DNA from: JBDTCO01 sp039923495
Lineage (GTDB): Bacteria; Myxococcota_A; Polyangia; Palsa-1104
Assembly: GCA_039923495.1 (NCBI GenBank)
Contig: JBDTCO010000042.1
Coordinates: 37,071 to 101,070, forward strand
Reading direction: 5' to 3'
DNA: 64,000 bases
Positions 18,104 to 27,410 of this stretch are shown piece after piece; the first letter of the stretch is position 1, and each line of letters starts with the position of its first letter. The notes under the pieces were generated by a model. It searched no databases. It was not told the DNA's origin and saw nothing but the letters and a program-made list of their open reading frames with translations. Position numbers and translations under genes: made by a program.

Positions 18104-19307
18104 TGGGTTGGAAGCGGGCCAACATGGGGTTGGGACCACTGGATCTGACGGCCAGGTTCCTGGCCTCGGCGGTGCGACCGAAGAAAGCGGTGATGCCTTC
18201 GATCATGCGGTCGACGTCGGCGTCATGGAAGCGCGCCAGCGGGAGCGGCAGGCGGATGACGACGCGCTTCCACACAGGGTTCGGAAACGCGAGCGCGCGG
18301 ACGCCGGACAGCGTGTAGAGCCAGCCCTCGAGCGCTCGTGCACGGAGCGGTACGGTGCCCAGCGCCGACGCGGGCACCGGCACGTAGACGGCGTGACCGC
18401 CGATCGGGTCGAGCACCTCGATCCCGGCGCGGCGCAGCCCTTCGGAGAGCCGCACCAGCAACGCACGGCGCGCATGGAGGGGTGCAAGATCACGCGCGAT
18501 CGCCTTCATGCCAGCCGCGAGTCGCACGCGCGCATCGAGTGGCTCGAGCAGCGTGCCCTCGTCGAAGCAGTACGAGAACACCGCGTGCTCGAGCGCCTCG
18601 TCACGCACCGCGACGAGAGCCCCGTACGGCGTGAGCAGCTCCTTCGAGCAGCTGACGGTGAACGCGTCTGCGAGCGCGCAGAACTGTGCTGCCGTCGAGA
18701 GCGGAAGCCCGAGCGAGACGATGTTGGCGAGCAGGCGCGGCACGTCGAGCACGAGCAGCGCGCCCGCCGTCGAGCACAGCGCGCGGACCTGCGTCGTGTT
18801 CTCGAGCGACAGCGGCCACCCGCCGAGCGTGTTGTTGCACGGCTCGAGGTACACCACGTCCACGTCGCCGCGCGCGAGGCGCTGCTCGAGCCACGCGAGA
18901 TCGAGGTCGGCCGTGCCGGTCGGCGGTGCCGTCGGTGCCAGCTCGATGGTTGCATTGCCGTGACGGTGCAGCGCGTGCTGCACCGTGCGGAACAGGCCGT
19001 GCGTCACGACGACGAGCCGCGGCTTGCGGAGCTTGTGCGAGAGCGCGGAGAGCAGCGCCAGCTCGGCCGAGCGTCCCTTCGTCGCGACTACGTAGCGCGC
19101 CGGTCCATAGATCGCCTCTGCAAGCGCAGCGAGGTCGGGCTCGCGTGCGCCGATTGCGGCGGCCCTTGCGCTCTCATCGTTCACCGACGAGACGAACGAC
19201 CGCGAGGGCACGTCGGTGAGCAGGTCGTACTCGATGTCGGCCGGATCGAGCAGCAGCACGTTGTAGCTGGCGCGCTCGAGGCAACGCTGGCGATCGTCGG
19301 GCGTCAT
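18099..19307 (-). CDS. PLP-dependent aminotransferase/beta-eliminating lyase-like protein
   Basis: A 402-residue fold-type I PLP enzyme. KGRSAELALLSAL is in the cofactor-phosphate region, VVYLEPCNNTLGGWPLS and GALLVLDVPRLL are in the large domain, and FTVSCSKELLTPYGALV holds the candidate Schiff-base lysine. Overall it resembles tryptophanase/tyrosine phenol-lyase-type lyases more than standard class I transaminases, but the substrate is unassigned. ATG 19307 lies 9 nt after a -10 box, with no Shine-Dalgarno sequence. It is divergent from the ligase gene at 19356. Confidence 0.87.
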   Translation of the reverse strand: MTPDDRQRCLERASYNVLLLDPADIEYDLLTDVPSRSFVSSVNDESARAAAIGAREPDLAALAEAIYGPARYVVATKGRSAELALLSALSHKLRKPRLVVVTHGLFRTVQHALHRHGNATIELAPTAPPTGTADLDLAWLEQRLARGDVDVVYLEPCNNTLGGWPLSLENTTQVRALCSTAGALLVLDVPRLLANIVSLGLPLSTAAQFCALADAFTVSCSKELLTPYGALVAVRDEALEHAVFSYCFDEGTLLEPLDARVRLAAGMKAIARDLAPLHARRALLVRLSEGLRRAGIEVLDPIGGHAVYVPVPASALGTVPLRARALEGWLYTLSGVRALAFPNPVWKRVVIRLPLPLARFHDADVDRMIEGITAFFGRTAEARNLAVRSSGPNPMLARFQPT

Positions 19308-19316
19308 GATGAGGCC

Positions 19317-19346
19317 AACGTACCGGAACGCGCGCGAGCGTGACAA
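19317..19346 (-). promoter_or_regulatory. promoter 9 nt before the PLP-enzyme start codon
   Basis: Minus-strand TTGTCA (19346-19341), 18-nt spacer, TACGTT (19322-19317), then 9 nt to ATG 19307. This predicts an almost leaderless transcript. Confidence 0.5.
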
Positions 19347-19355
19347 CATGGCGCC

Positions 19356-20960
19356 ATGCAGAGCTCGCCGTTCCCTAGCAAGGAGCCGCCGCGTACCGTC
19401 GACGAGATGTTCCGCGCCGCCGTCGCCGCGCACCCCGATCGCGACTTCATCGTCGCCGTCGAAGGCAACCAGCACCTCACGTACAAGGAGGTCGCACGCC
19501 AGGTGGATGCGCTCACCGAGTCGCTCGCAGCGCACGGGGTCATCGCAGGCGATCGCATCGTCTTCTTCCTCGAGGCGTCGCTGCCGACGATCTTGATGGA
19601 CCTCGCGTGCGCGCACATGGGGGTCGTGCCGGTGCCGCTGTCTCCGACGTTCTCCGCGCGCGCGCTGGCGCAGCTGTGCACGCGCACGAACGCACGCGCG
19701 GTCTTCACCGACCGCACGCACGCAGCGATTCCCGAGGCGTCGCCGCCGGTGCTGCACCTCGGCGAAGGCGGCAACCTCGACGCCACGCCGAAGCGCAGCG
19801 CCGCCGATGCCGCCGCGCGGCTCACGTCGTTGCCGCAGCACGGCCCCGCCAGCTGCTTCTTGTTCCAGCCCACGTCGGGCACGACGGGCGAGCCGAAGAT
19901 CATCATGCGCTCGCACGCGGTGTTCGATCGCGTGGCGCGGGTGCACGCGCGCGACATCCCGGAGTCGCCCCAGCGCCTCCTGCTCGTCGCCGCGCTCACG
20001 CACGGCATGGGGCAGTACGCGCTCGCGACCGCCCTGCACCTCGCGGGCACGCTGTGCCTGCCGACCGCGATCGACACCGACTCGAACCTGCAGGAGATCC
20101 GCGCGCTCGACCCGACGTTGCTGTTCCTCACGCCGCGCGTGATGCGCGCGCTCCACGAGCAGCGCACGCCGGGGGATGCGCGCTGGTTCGGCCCGAGCGC
20201 GTTCCTCGTCTACTGCGGCGGCGCCGCGACGCAGCCCGAGCTGCTGCGCCGCTTGGTCGACGATGGCATCTTCGTCTCGGAGGGCTACGGCGCGAGCGAG
20301 ATCTCGCTCCTTTCGCAGACGTTGCCGGGTCGGTGGAAGGAAGGAACGTCGGGCGAGGTGATCCCCGACGTCACGCTGCGCACCGCCGAGGATGGCGAGC
20401 TCCTCGCGAAGTCGCCCGGCGCGATGATCGGCTACTTCGACGACGCCGAGCTGACGCGCCAGGCCTTCACCGACGATGGCTTCTATCGCACGGGCGACTA
20501 CGCGAAGGTGGAGGACGGGTACCTTCGCTACCTCGGTCGCAAGCGCGACGTCTTCAACACGAACGAGGGTGCCAACGTGCACCCGGGGCGCATCGAGGCC
20601 CTCGTGGAGCACATGCCCGGCGTCAAGCAGGCCGTGCTCGTCGGTGATCAGCGCAAGTACCTCGCAGCGCTCATCGTCGTAGATGGTGCAGCGTCGGGTG
20701 CAGCGGCTGGCGTCACGTCGAGCGCGCCCGACGGCTTCCTCGACGAGCGCGAGCATGCGGCGCTGTACGAACGCATCCGCACGGCGCTCCAGCCGATGAA
20801 CGACGGGCTCGAGGCCATCGAGCGCGTGCGCCGGTTTGCGCTGTTCGCGACGCCGTTCCCGACCGAGATGTACCGCCTCGTGGGACATGCCAAGGTGAGT
20901 CGCAACCGCCGCCTCCTCGAAGAGGGGTACGCGGCCCGGATCTCGTCGCTGTACACGTGA
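19356..20960 (+). CDS. AMP-dependent acyl-CoA synthetase/ligase
   Basis: A 534-residue ANL-superfamily adenylating enzyme. FQPTSGTTGEPKIIMRSH (about residues 168-185) is the phosphate-binding loop, SEGYGASE (about 308) the A5-type motif, RTGDYAKVEDGYLRYLGRKRD (about 378) the hinge, and AKVSRNRR near the C-terminus may hold the catalytic lysine. It is cytoplasmic. The C-terminal 45 residues are oddly short and the final lysine motif is loose, so a carrier-protein ligase is as possible as a CoA ligase. It stands alone, divergent from the PLP enzyme gene. Confidence 0.93.
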   Translation: MQSSPFPSKEPPRTVDEMFRAAVAAHPDRDFIVAVEGNQHLTYKEVARQVDALTESLAAHGVIAGDRIVFFLEASLPTILMDLACAHMGVVPVPLSPTFSARALAQLCTRTNARAVFTDRTHAAIPEASPPVLHLGEGGNLDATPKRSAADAAARLTSLPQHGPASCFLFQPTSGTTGEPKIIMRSHAVFDRVARVHARDIPESPQRLLLVAALTHGMGQYALATALHLAGTLCLPTAIDTDSNLQEIRALDPTLLFLTPRVMRALHEQRTPGDARWFGPSAFLVYCGGAATQPELLRRLVDDGIFVSEGYGASEISLLSQTLPGRWKEGTSGEVIPDVTLRTAEDGELLAKSPGAMIGYFDDAELTRQAFTDDGFYRTGDYAKVEDGYLRYLGRKRDVFNTNEGANVHPGRIEALVEHMPGVKQAVLVGDQRKYLAALIVVDGAASGAAAGVTSSAPDGFLDEREHAALYERIRTALQPMNDGLEAIERVRRFALFATPFPTEMYRLVGHAKVSRNRRLLEEGYAARISSLYT

Positions 20961-20975
20961 TTCTCGACGGGATCT

Positions 20976-21005
20976 TTGCGGTGGGTGACGTAGATCGTGT
21001 AAAAT
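20976..21005 (+). promoter_or_regulatory. promoter of the FrzS-like gene
   Basis: TTGCGG (20976-20981), 18-nt spacer, TAAAAT (21000-21005). Predicted transcription starts near 21012, about 30 nt before ATG 21043, leaving room for the AGAGGA ribosome site at 21031-21036. Confidence 0.5.
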
Positions 21006-21042
21006 AGAGCGACTTCGGATCAGCTACCCAAGAGGAATGCGC

Positions 21043-23562
21043 ATGTCCCAGCGCCTCGTCACGATCATCGACACGGATGTAACTCTCGCCACGCACCTGC
21101 AAGGGGAGCTCGCGCGCTACGGCCTATCTGCGGAGGTGCTTGCCGACGCCAACGAGCTGATGGGGCGCAAGGACGGCCTGCCCGAGCTGGTGGTGCTCTG
21201 CATCGACCCAAAGCGAACGGGCTGGGCCGTGTGCAACCGCCTTCGCAAGAGCCCTCAGCTGAAGTCGATCCCGCTCATCATCACGAGCGCCGAGGCCACC
21301 GAGAAGGACTTCGACGATCACAAGAAGCTGAAGACTCGTGCCGAGGAGTACCTCCACAAGCCCTTCAGCGTCGACGCGCTCATCGAGAAGATCGGCACGC
21401 TCATCACGATGCCGGATGCTGGCGGCGTCGAGATGGAAAGCCAGGAGATCGACATCGAGGCCGATCTCGGGGACATCGATGTCGAGCCCGAGGAGATCGG
21501 CGACGCCGTCGAGTACGCCGACGAGATGACGATGGGCGGCAACGCTCGTACGAACCACCGCGGGTTCGAGCAGGCGGGCGAGGACGAGCGCACGCGCATC
21601 GGCTTCACCTCGGAGATCGACGGTGAGGTCGATCTCGAGACGAACGCCGCCTTCGCGGCCATCGGTCTCGACGATCCCGCCGAGCAGACGATGCAGCGGC
21701 CCATGCCGACGGCGTTCGACGACGATCCGTTCGGTCTTCCCGAGCCGCCCGTCACACCGGCGCGTGCGGCAGCACCGCCCGTGCATGCGCCGCCCATCCC
21801 GCCCGTGGCTGATGCGCCGCCGGTCACCTCGGCGTCGTCTCCGTTGTTCACGCACGCTCCGGCGGACCAGGACTCGGGACCGGTGCCGAAGCTCGACACG
21901 GCCGAGCTGGAGCTCGCGGACATCGCGCGCGACGCGGAGCAGCTCGTCGCGGAGACGCCACCGCCCATCGCCCACTCGGTCGCGTACGACAACAGCGCGC
22001 TCGAGGCTGCGCAGCGAGAGATCGAGCGGCTCCATCGCGAACTCGACGATGCACGAGCCAAGGCTGCGGCTGCACCTGCGGCCGCGGCTGCGTCGTCGTC
22101 GTTCACGCGCGACCGCGAGTTCCTCACGCTGCGCGAGACGATCAACAAGAAGGAAAAAGAAGTCCTCGATCTGAAGGACGCGCTCGACGCGAAGGATCGT
22201 CAGATCCTCGACGGCAAGGACAAGCTGCGCGAGGCCGAGCGCAAGACGCGTGAAGGCGACGAGCGATCGCTGGCCACGGAGCGCGAGCTCGTGGCGGCGC
22301 GCGAGAAGATGGAAGCGCTCGCGGCCGACAAGGATCGCGGCGTCGAGCGCGAGAAGCAGTCGAAGGAGCGGCTCGAGGACACGCAGAAGGCGCTCGCTCG
22401 CGCCGAAGGTGAGATCGAGACCTGGCGTGGCAAGCACGCGACCGACACCGCTGCGCTCGACGAGAAGTTGAACCAGACGGTCTCGAAGTATCGCGAGGAG
22501 ATGGGGCAGCTCCGACAGCAGCAGGCCGAGTCGCTTGCAGAGCTGAAGACGGAGCACACGAAGGCGCTCGCCAGCACGCGCTCCGAGCACGAGACGCGTG
22601 TGCAGACGCAGGTGGCGGAGCACGCCTCCAGGATCGAGTCGCTGGTCGCCGAGCATGAGACGGCGCTGAGCGTCCAGGCCGACGAGCATCGAGGCACGCT
22701 CGATACCGAGCTCAAGGCTGCGGAGCGACGGCAGGGCGAAGCTCTCGTCAACCTCGAGACGAAGCACGAGGCCGCGCTCGAGGAGGCGACGGGCCGTCAC
22801 AAGGAGGCGCTGCGCGCGCTGACGGAGGAGAGCAAGCGCACGCTCGAGCAGGCGATTGCCGATCACGTCGCGGAGCGTGGTCGCCTCGAGGCGGACCACA
22901 CGCGCGCCCTCGAGACGCTGGATACGAACAAGACGGAAGAGCTCGCGCAGCTTGCACTCCAGCACGCCGATGCGCTGGCGAAGGCGGAGGAGGCTGCGAC
23001 TTCAGCGCAGGTCGAGGCGCTGTCGGCGAAGGAAGCGGAGCACGAGGCGGCGCTCGTCGCGGCGCGTGAGGCGCACGGTCGCAAGCTGCAGGCGCTCGAG
23101 GAGTCGCACGACGACCTCAAGGCGGGTATGCAGGCGCGTCACGCGACGCAGATCAAGGATCTGCGCGCGCAGTACGACGCGGCGGTCGTCGAGTGGAACG
23201 CGGCCATCACCGAGCGCGACGGCATCATCGGACAGCACCGTGATCGCGGTGAGGAGCTCGAGACCGCGCTCGCGGCGGAGCAGGCGCAGTCACACATGCA
23301 TGCTCGTCGCATCCAGGAGCTCGAGGACGAGGCCGAAGCTGCCGCGAGCTCGCTCGCCGAGCGCGCGCAGACCGTCCAGACCCGCGACGCGCGTATCTCG
23401 GAGCTCGAGCAGGAGAGCGCGCGATTCCAGGACCAGATCCTGCGGGCCTACCAGCGCATCAAGGCCGACGAGAGCACCGTACAGCGCGCCAAGAAGGCCC
23501 TCGCTATTGCGCTCACGCTCCTCGAAGAGAGCGAACCCGAAAAGGACGAAGCCGTCTCCTGA
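21043..23562 (+). CDS. FrzS-like pseudo-receiver/coiled-coil protein
   Basis: An 839-residue protein. Residues 1-125 are a response-regulator receiver fold, residues 130-310 are acidic and Pro/Ala-rich, and about 315-825 are a long Glu/Lys/Ala/Leu-rich coiled coil. In the receiver, LVVLCIDPKRTG places Cys where the phosphorylated Asp normally sits, while HKPF keeps the conserved lysine, so it is probably not phosphorylated. Myxococcus FrzS has the same layout, a pseudo-receiver with the Asp replaced and a coiled coil, and moves between cell poles to drive type IV-pilus motility. The internal ATG 21043 has AGAGGA 6 nt upstream and is preferred over 21037. It is a single-gene unit. Confidence 0.85.
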   Translation: MSQRLVTIIDTDVTLATHLQGELARYGLSAEVLADANELMGRKDGLPELVVLCIDPKRTGWAVCNRLRKSPQLKSIPLIITSAEATEKDFDDHKKLKTRAEEYLHKPFSVDALIEKIGTLITMPDAGGVEMESQEIDIEADLGDIDVEPEEIGDAVEYADEMTMGGNARTNHRGFEQAGEDERTRIGFTSEIDGEVDLETNAAFAAIGLDDPAEQTMQRPMPTAFDDDPFGLPEPPVTPARAAAPPVHAPPIPPVADAPPVTSASSPLFTHAPADQDSGPVPKLDTAELELADIARDAEQLVAETPPPIAHSVAYDNSALEAAQREIERLHRELDDARAKAAAAPAAAAASSSFTRDREFLTLRETINKKEKEVLDLKDALDAKDRQILDGKDKLREAERKTREGDERSLATERELVAAREKMEALAADKDRGVEREKQSKERLEDTQKALARAEGEIETWRGKHATDTAALDEKLNQTVSKYREEMGQLRQQQAESLAELKTEHTKALASTRSEHETRVQTQVAEHASRIESLVAEHETALSVQADEHRGTLDTELKAAERRQGEALVNLETKHEAALEEATGRHKEALRALTEESKRTLEQAIADHVAERGRLEADHTRALETLDTNKTEELAQLALQHADALAKAEEAATSAQVEALSAKEAEHEAALVAAREAHGRKLQALEESHDDLKAGMQARHATQIKDLRAQYDAAVVEWNAAITERDGIIGQHRDRGEELETALAAEQAQSHMHARRIQELEDEAEAAASSLAERAQTVQTRDARISELEQESARFQDQILRAYQRIKADESTVQRAKKALAIALTLLEESEPEKDEAVS

Positions 23563-23576
23563 GCAGGGTGCTCAGG
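23558..23576. terminator. hairpin across the convergent stop codons
   Basis: CCTGAGCA (23558-23565) pairs perfectly with TGCTCAGG (23569-23576) around a GGG loop. The stem contains the stop codons of both convergent genes. There is no T-tract, so its strength as an intrinsic terminator is uncertain. Confidence 0.5.
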
Positions 23577-24654
23577 TGAAGGCTTCCATGATGCCCCGGG
23601 TGACGAAGATCTCGACGAGCTCCGGGTCGAACTGAGGGCCGGCCTGCTTGCGGAGGATCTTCTTGCACTCCTCGAACGGGATGGCGGCCTTGTACGGACG
23701 GTCGGTGGCCATCGCGTCGTAGGCGTCGGCGAGGCAGACGATGCGAGCAATGAGCGGGATGTTCTCGCCAGAGAGGTTGTCGGGATAGCCGCCGCCGCCC
23801 CAGCGCTCGTGATGGTTGCGGATGCAGGGCACGACGGGCCGCAGCATGTCCAGCTGGGACGCGATCTGCGCCCCGACGAGCGGGTGGATGCGCATGTGCG
23901 TCCACTCCGTCTCGTCGAGCGCGGCGGGCTTGGTGAGCACGGCGTCGCGGACGCCGATCTTGCCGATGTCGTGCAAGAAGGAGCCGATCTCGAGCTGCTC
24001 GAGATCGATGTCCGACATGCCGGCCTCGCGTCCGAGCGCCATCGCGAACACGGCGGTGCGCCCGCAGTGGCCCTTCGTGTACGGATCCTTGGCCTCGATG
24101 GCCTCGGCGAGTCCGAGCAGCGCCTGACGCGACGACGCCTTGAGCTGGTCATACGCCACCTGCAGCTCGCGGGTGCGTTCCTTGACGACGACGTCGAGCA
24201 GCTTCTCGCGCTTCTGCATGCGGCCGTACTCGACGCCGAGCTTCTTGATGAGCTCACGCTGCTCGCGCTCGAGCTTCTGCAGCCGCAGGCCCTCGTGAAC
24301 GATGCCCGCGAGCTGCCAGCGCTGATCGGGCCCCGCGAGGAAGCGGAAGACGCGATCGGGGATCTCGGCCGAGAGCTCGAGGCCTTCTTCGACCTCGAGG
24401 GTCATGACGATGACGAAGGCGTCGGGCTGCGTGGTGGCCGTCTCGGTGATGATGCGACGCCCGTCGATCGACCGCAGATCACCGAGCGTGGGCTTCCGGT
24501 CGACGATGACCACGGCGTAGCTCGTGCTGACGAGCAAGCGGAGCGCGTCGGGCTCGCCGTGAGCGAGATCGACATCGACGAGCGAGGCGATGGCGTCGCG
24601 GATCTCCGCGGCCGCTTCCCTGCTCGGGTGCACGACGAGAGCGCGAGGGCGCAA
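23572..24654 (-). CDS. HD-GYP domain response regulator (cyclic-di-GMP phosphodiesterase type)
   Basis: A 360-residue protein: a receiver-like domain (1-115; VVIVDRKPTLGD keeps a candidate phospho-Asp), a helical linker (125-165), and an HD-GYP domain (170-355). HD-GYP motifs are intact: HCGRTA, HDIGK, HPLVGAQI, NHHERWGGGGYP and DAYDAM. Such proteins hydrolyse cyclic-di-GMP or bind it as sensors. The start is TTG 24654. A -10-like TATCTT (24669-24664) ends 9 nt before it, again suggesting a leaderless message. It is convergent with the FrzS-like gene and divergent from hflX. Confidence 0.94.
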   Translation of the reverse strand: MRPRALVVHPSREAAAEIRDAIASLVDVDLAHGEPDALRLLVSTSYAVVIVDRKPTLGDLRSIDGRRIITETATTQPDAFVIVMTLEVEEGLELSAEIPDRVFRFLAGPDQRWQLAGIVHEGLRLQKLEREQRELIKKLGVEYGRMQKREKLLDVVVKERTRELQVAYDQLKASSRQALLGLAEAIEAKDPYTKGHCGRTAVFAMALGREAGMSDIDLEQLEIGSFLHDIGKIGVRDAVLTKPAALDETEWTHMRIHPLVGAQIASQLDMLRPVVPCIRNHHERWGGGGYPDNLSGENIPLIARIVCLADAYDAMATDRPYKAAIPFEECKKILRKQAGPQFDPELVEIFVTRGIMEAFT

Positions 24655-24692
24655 GACAATCCAAAGATAGCACGCTCCGTCGGATGCGGGGC

Positions 24693-24721
24693 TTGGCGAT
24701 CAAGCTTTGCGCTGCTACACA
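24693..24721 (+). promoter_or_regulatory. promoter 9 nt before hflX start
   Basis: TTGGCG (24693-24698), 17-nt spacer, TACACA (24716-24721), then 9 nt to ATG 24731. No Shine-Dalgarno sequence is present, so a leaderless hflX mRNA is predicted. Confidence 0.45.
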
Positions 24722-24730
24722 AGGCCGCGA

Positions 24731-26473
24731 ATGCAAACGCTGTCGGGCAACACCACCGGGCTGTCGGCCTCGGACAAGAAGGCACTCGAGCGAATCTGGC
24801 GCAGGCGCATCGATCCGCACCTCGTCGTGACGCCCGAGCTCGCGACGTACCTCTGCGAGGTCTCGAAGCTGGTGAAGCGCCAGGTCGGCATCCTCATCGA
24901 TCGCCGCGGCGACATCGTGCACGTCATCATCGGCGAGCAGGACAAGATCATGATCCCGGACCTCGGCCCGCGCCGCGCGGGTCAGGGCCGCTTCCGTGGC
25001 GTGCGCCTCATCCACACGCACCTTCGCGGCGACACGCTGACGCGGGACGACTTCATGGATCTCGCGAAGCTGAGGCTCGATCTCGTCGCGGCGATCCCGA
25101 TGACGCCGCGCGGGGTCATGGCCTCGCTCGACATCGCGCATCTGCTGCCGCCCAACCCGGAGAACGAGCAGTGGCGCGCGCTCGAGCCCATCCCGCTGCA
25201 TGCGATCCAGCGCGGCGAGCAGCCCGACTTCATGGAGCTCATCCGCTCGCTCGAGGAGGAGTTCGCATACACGGCGGCGCAGACCCGGGTCGTCGACGAT
25301 GGCAAGGAGCGCGCGGTCCTCGTGCAGGTGCAGATCGGGCGCCAGGGTGACGACGCCGAGGCGCGCCTCCACGAGCTGAAGGAGCTGTGCCGCACCGCCG
25401 GGGTGCGCGTGCAGGACGTGGTCACGCAGAAGCGCCACGAGCCCGATCCGAAGACGCTCATCGGTCGCGGCAAGCTCGAGGACATCGTGCTGCGCGCGCT
25501 GCAGGCCGACGCGACGCTGCTCGTGCTCGACCAGGATCTGAGCCCCGCGCAGGCCCGCACCATCGGCGACGTGACCGAGATGAAGGTCGTGGATCGCACG
25601 ATGTTGATCCTCGACATCTTCGCGCAGCACGCGCACAGCCGCGACGGCAAGCTGCAGGTCGAGCTCGCGCAGCTCAAGTACACGCTACCGCGCCTCCAGG
25701 ACAAGAACACGATGATGTCGCGCCTCACCGGTGGCATCGGGGGTCGTGGCCCCGGCGAGACCAAGCTCGAGATCAACCGTCGTCGCGCGAAGGAGCGCCT
25801 GCAGCTCCTCGACGACCAGATCAAGGTGCTCGCGAAGCGCCGCGGCGAGCGCCGCAAGGGCCGCACCAAGAGCGAGCTGCCGATCGTGTCGATCGTCGGC
25901 TACACGAACGCCGGCAAGTCGACGCTGCTCAACACGCTCACGCAGGGCGACGTCCTCGCCGAGGACAAGCTCTTCGCGACGCTCGATCCCACGAGCCGCC
26001 GCCTGCGCTTTCCGTCCGAGCGCGAGATCATCCTCACCGACACCGTCGGCTTCATCCGCGATCTGCCGAAGGATCTCGTGGCGGCGTTCCGCGCGACGCT
26101 CGAGGAGCTCGACGAGGCAGACCTCTTGCTCCACATCGTCGACGCGGCCGATCCGGCGCGCGATGCGCACATCGCTGCCGTCGAGAAGATCCTCCGCGAT
26201 CTCGAGCTCGGTGATCGTCCGCGCATCGTCGTCTTCAACAAGACCGATCGCCTCGACGAGGAATCGCTGGGTCACATCCTCGCCAACGCGCGCCGCATCG
26301 GCGAGCCCGATCCAATCCCGGTGTCGGCCAAGAACGCAAAGACGCTGCAGCCGCTCTTCCTCGCGATGGAGCGCGCGCTGTGGTCCGAGAATCGCCTGCG
26401 CGATCAGGCGAGCTTCGAGCGACAGCCGAGCGCGTTCGACACGCTGCCCGCGTCTCCGGAGGAGGAGGTCTGA
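24731..26473 (+). CDS. hflX: GTPase HflX, ribosome-associated
   Basis: A 580-residue HflX. Its N-terminal region (about 1-190) resembles the extended HflX forms. The HflX domain follows (GRGKLEDIVLRAL, LDQDLSPAQARTIGD, RLTGGIGGRGPGETKLE), and then the GTPase core: G1 GYTNAGKST, G2 FATLDPTSR, G3 DTVGF, G4 NKTD and G5 VSAKN. HflX splits stalled or hibernating 70S ribosomes after stress. Length exceeds the usual 430 or so because of the N-terminal extension. ATG 24731 was chosen from the conserved start and the promoter spacing. Confidence 0.96.
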   Translation: MQTLSGNTTGLSASDKKALERIWRRRIDPHLVVTPELATYLCEVSKLVKRQVGILIDRRGDIVHVIIGEQDKIMIPDLGPRRAGQGRFRGVRLIHTHLRGDTLTRDDFMDLAKLRLDLVAAIPMTPRGVMASLDIAHLLPPNPENEQWRALEPIPLHAIQRGEQPDFMELIRSLEEEFAYTAAQTRVVDDGKERAVLVQVQIGRQGDDAEARLHELKELCRTAGVRVQDVVTQKRHEPDPKTLIGRGKLEDIVLRALQADATLLVLDQDLSPAQARTIGDVTEMKVVDRTMLILDIFAQHAHSRDGKLQVELAQLKYTLPRLQDKNTMMSRLTGGIGGRGPGETKLEINRRRAKERLQLLDDQIKVLAKRRGERRKGRTKSELPIVSIVGYTNAGKSTLLNTLTQGDVLAEDKLFATLDPTSRRLRFPSEREIILTDTVGFIRDLPKDLVAAFRATLEELDEADLLLHIVDAADPARDAHIAAVEKILRDLELGDRPRIVVFNKTDRLDEESLGHILANARRIGEPDPIPVSAKNAKTLQPLFLAMERALWSENRLRDQASFERQPSAFDTLPASPEEEV

Positions 26474-26482
26474 TGAAGCTTC

Positions 26483-26502
26483 ACGGCCCGCGTCGCGCGG
26501 CC
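26483..26502 (+). terminator. GC-rich hairpin after hflX
   Basis: CGGCC (26483-26487) and GCG pair with CGC and GGCCG (26498-26502) around TCG, with one bulged C. It lies 10 nt after the hflX stop, before the convergent gene's stop at 26505. No T-tract follows. A short palindrome TGAAGCTTCA lies just upstream. Confidence 0.4.
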
Positions 26503-26504
26503 GG

Positions 26505-27353
26505 CTACTTCCTCGGAGTCGCCTTCAAGATGGCCTTGCCGTCCTTCATCGACACGTCGAAGCTGACGCCGCGCACGCCCGGCTGCTCGAGGAGCTTTGG
26601 TACCTGCTTCGCGAGTGACGCGACGAGCGACTCGTAGCGCACGGGCGCCGAATCACCCGACGCGGTGCGCGCGTCGACGTACTTCTTGTGCAGCGCGCGC
26701 AGGTCGCTCTCGTTCATGCCGGGCACCGTGCTCGATGCCGCGGCGATGGGTCGAGGCGGCAGAGGCGCAGCGACAACGGGCGGTGCGGATGGCCTGGCGC
26801 CGGGAATGGGCGGTGGGGCCTTCGTGCCGGGAATGGGCGGTGGGGCCTTCGCGCCGGGAATGGGCGGTGGGGCCTTCGCGGCTGAACCCGGGATCGGCGG
26901 CGCTGTGCGAAGCGGCGGCGGCACGGGCGCGGCCTGTGCGATGTTGGGCTCCGTGCGCTCGGGCGCTTCCTCGGGCTCGACCTTGCCGAGCTGCCGCTTC
27001 ATCTCCGTCGGCAGCACGCTGCCCTTGCGCTCGGCGGCGCGCGCGGCCTTCTGGATGTGACGGACGTACGTGCCCTTTTCGATCTCGCGGAGCGTGCGCG
27101 TCCAGTACGTGAGGTACAGGTTCCACTTCTGCAGCATCGTGTTGAACTTGAAGCGCAACGCCGTGTTGCGGATGTACGTCTGCTGCAGGCCAATCATCGC
27201 CCGCGTCACTTCCTTGCGCGCGACCAGCGGCTCCATGCGCTCGATGCCCATGAAGTACTGCTCGTACAGCTGCTTCAGGCGCTCCATGCGCAAGGCGAGG
27301 TCCTTGAGGACCAGCGCGAGCGCTTCGGAGGTTTGCTGGTCGCCTTCTGCCAC
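26505..27353 (-). CDS. MXAN_5187 C-terminal-domain-type protein with proline-rich tandem repeats
   Basis: A 282-residue cytoplasmic protein. Residues 1-125 are a helical domain (LKQLYEQYFMGIERMEPL, LRFKFNTMLQKWNLYLTYW), which I recognise as the domain named for Myxococcus MXAN_5187. Residues 130-205 are proline-rich with a KAPPPIPGA unit repeated in tandem. The C-terminal 75 residues (ALHKKYVDARTASGD, FDVSMKDGKAILKATPRK) resemble the tail of the same family. Function is unknown; adaptor or chemosensory links are guesses. GTG 27353 lies 8 nt after TACACT (27367-27362) with no Shine-Dalgarno sequence. Confidence 0.8.
   Translation of the reverse strand: MAEGDQQTSEALALVLKDLALRMERLKQLYEQYFMGIERMEPLVARKEVTRAMIGLQQTYIRNTALRFKFNTMLQKWNLYLTYWTRTLREIEKGTYVRHIQKAARAAERKGSVLPTEMKRQLGKVEPEEAPERTEPNIAQAAPVPPPLRTAPPIPGSAAKAPPPIPGAKAPPPIPGTKAPPPIPGARPSAPPVVAAPLPPRPIAAASSTVPGMNESDLRALHKKYVDARTASGDSAPVRYESLVASLAKQVPKLLEQPGVRGVSFDVSMKDGKAILKATPRK
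26797..26877. repeat. 27-bp tandem repeat, three copies, inside a coding region
   Basis: Three near-identical 27-bp units (26797-26823, 26824-26850, 26851-26877) differ at a single position. Each encodes nine residues of the Ala-Pro-Pro-Pro-Ile-Pro-Gly-Ala/Thr-Lys type. Near-identity at the DNA level points to recent slippage or unequal exchange. Confidence 0.9.
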
Positions 27354-27410
27354 GGAGCCCAAGTGTACAACGCCCGAACACGACGCGCCTCGTTCGTGTA
27401 GGTTTGCCCC

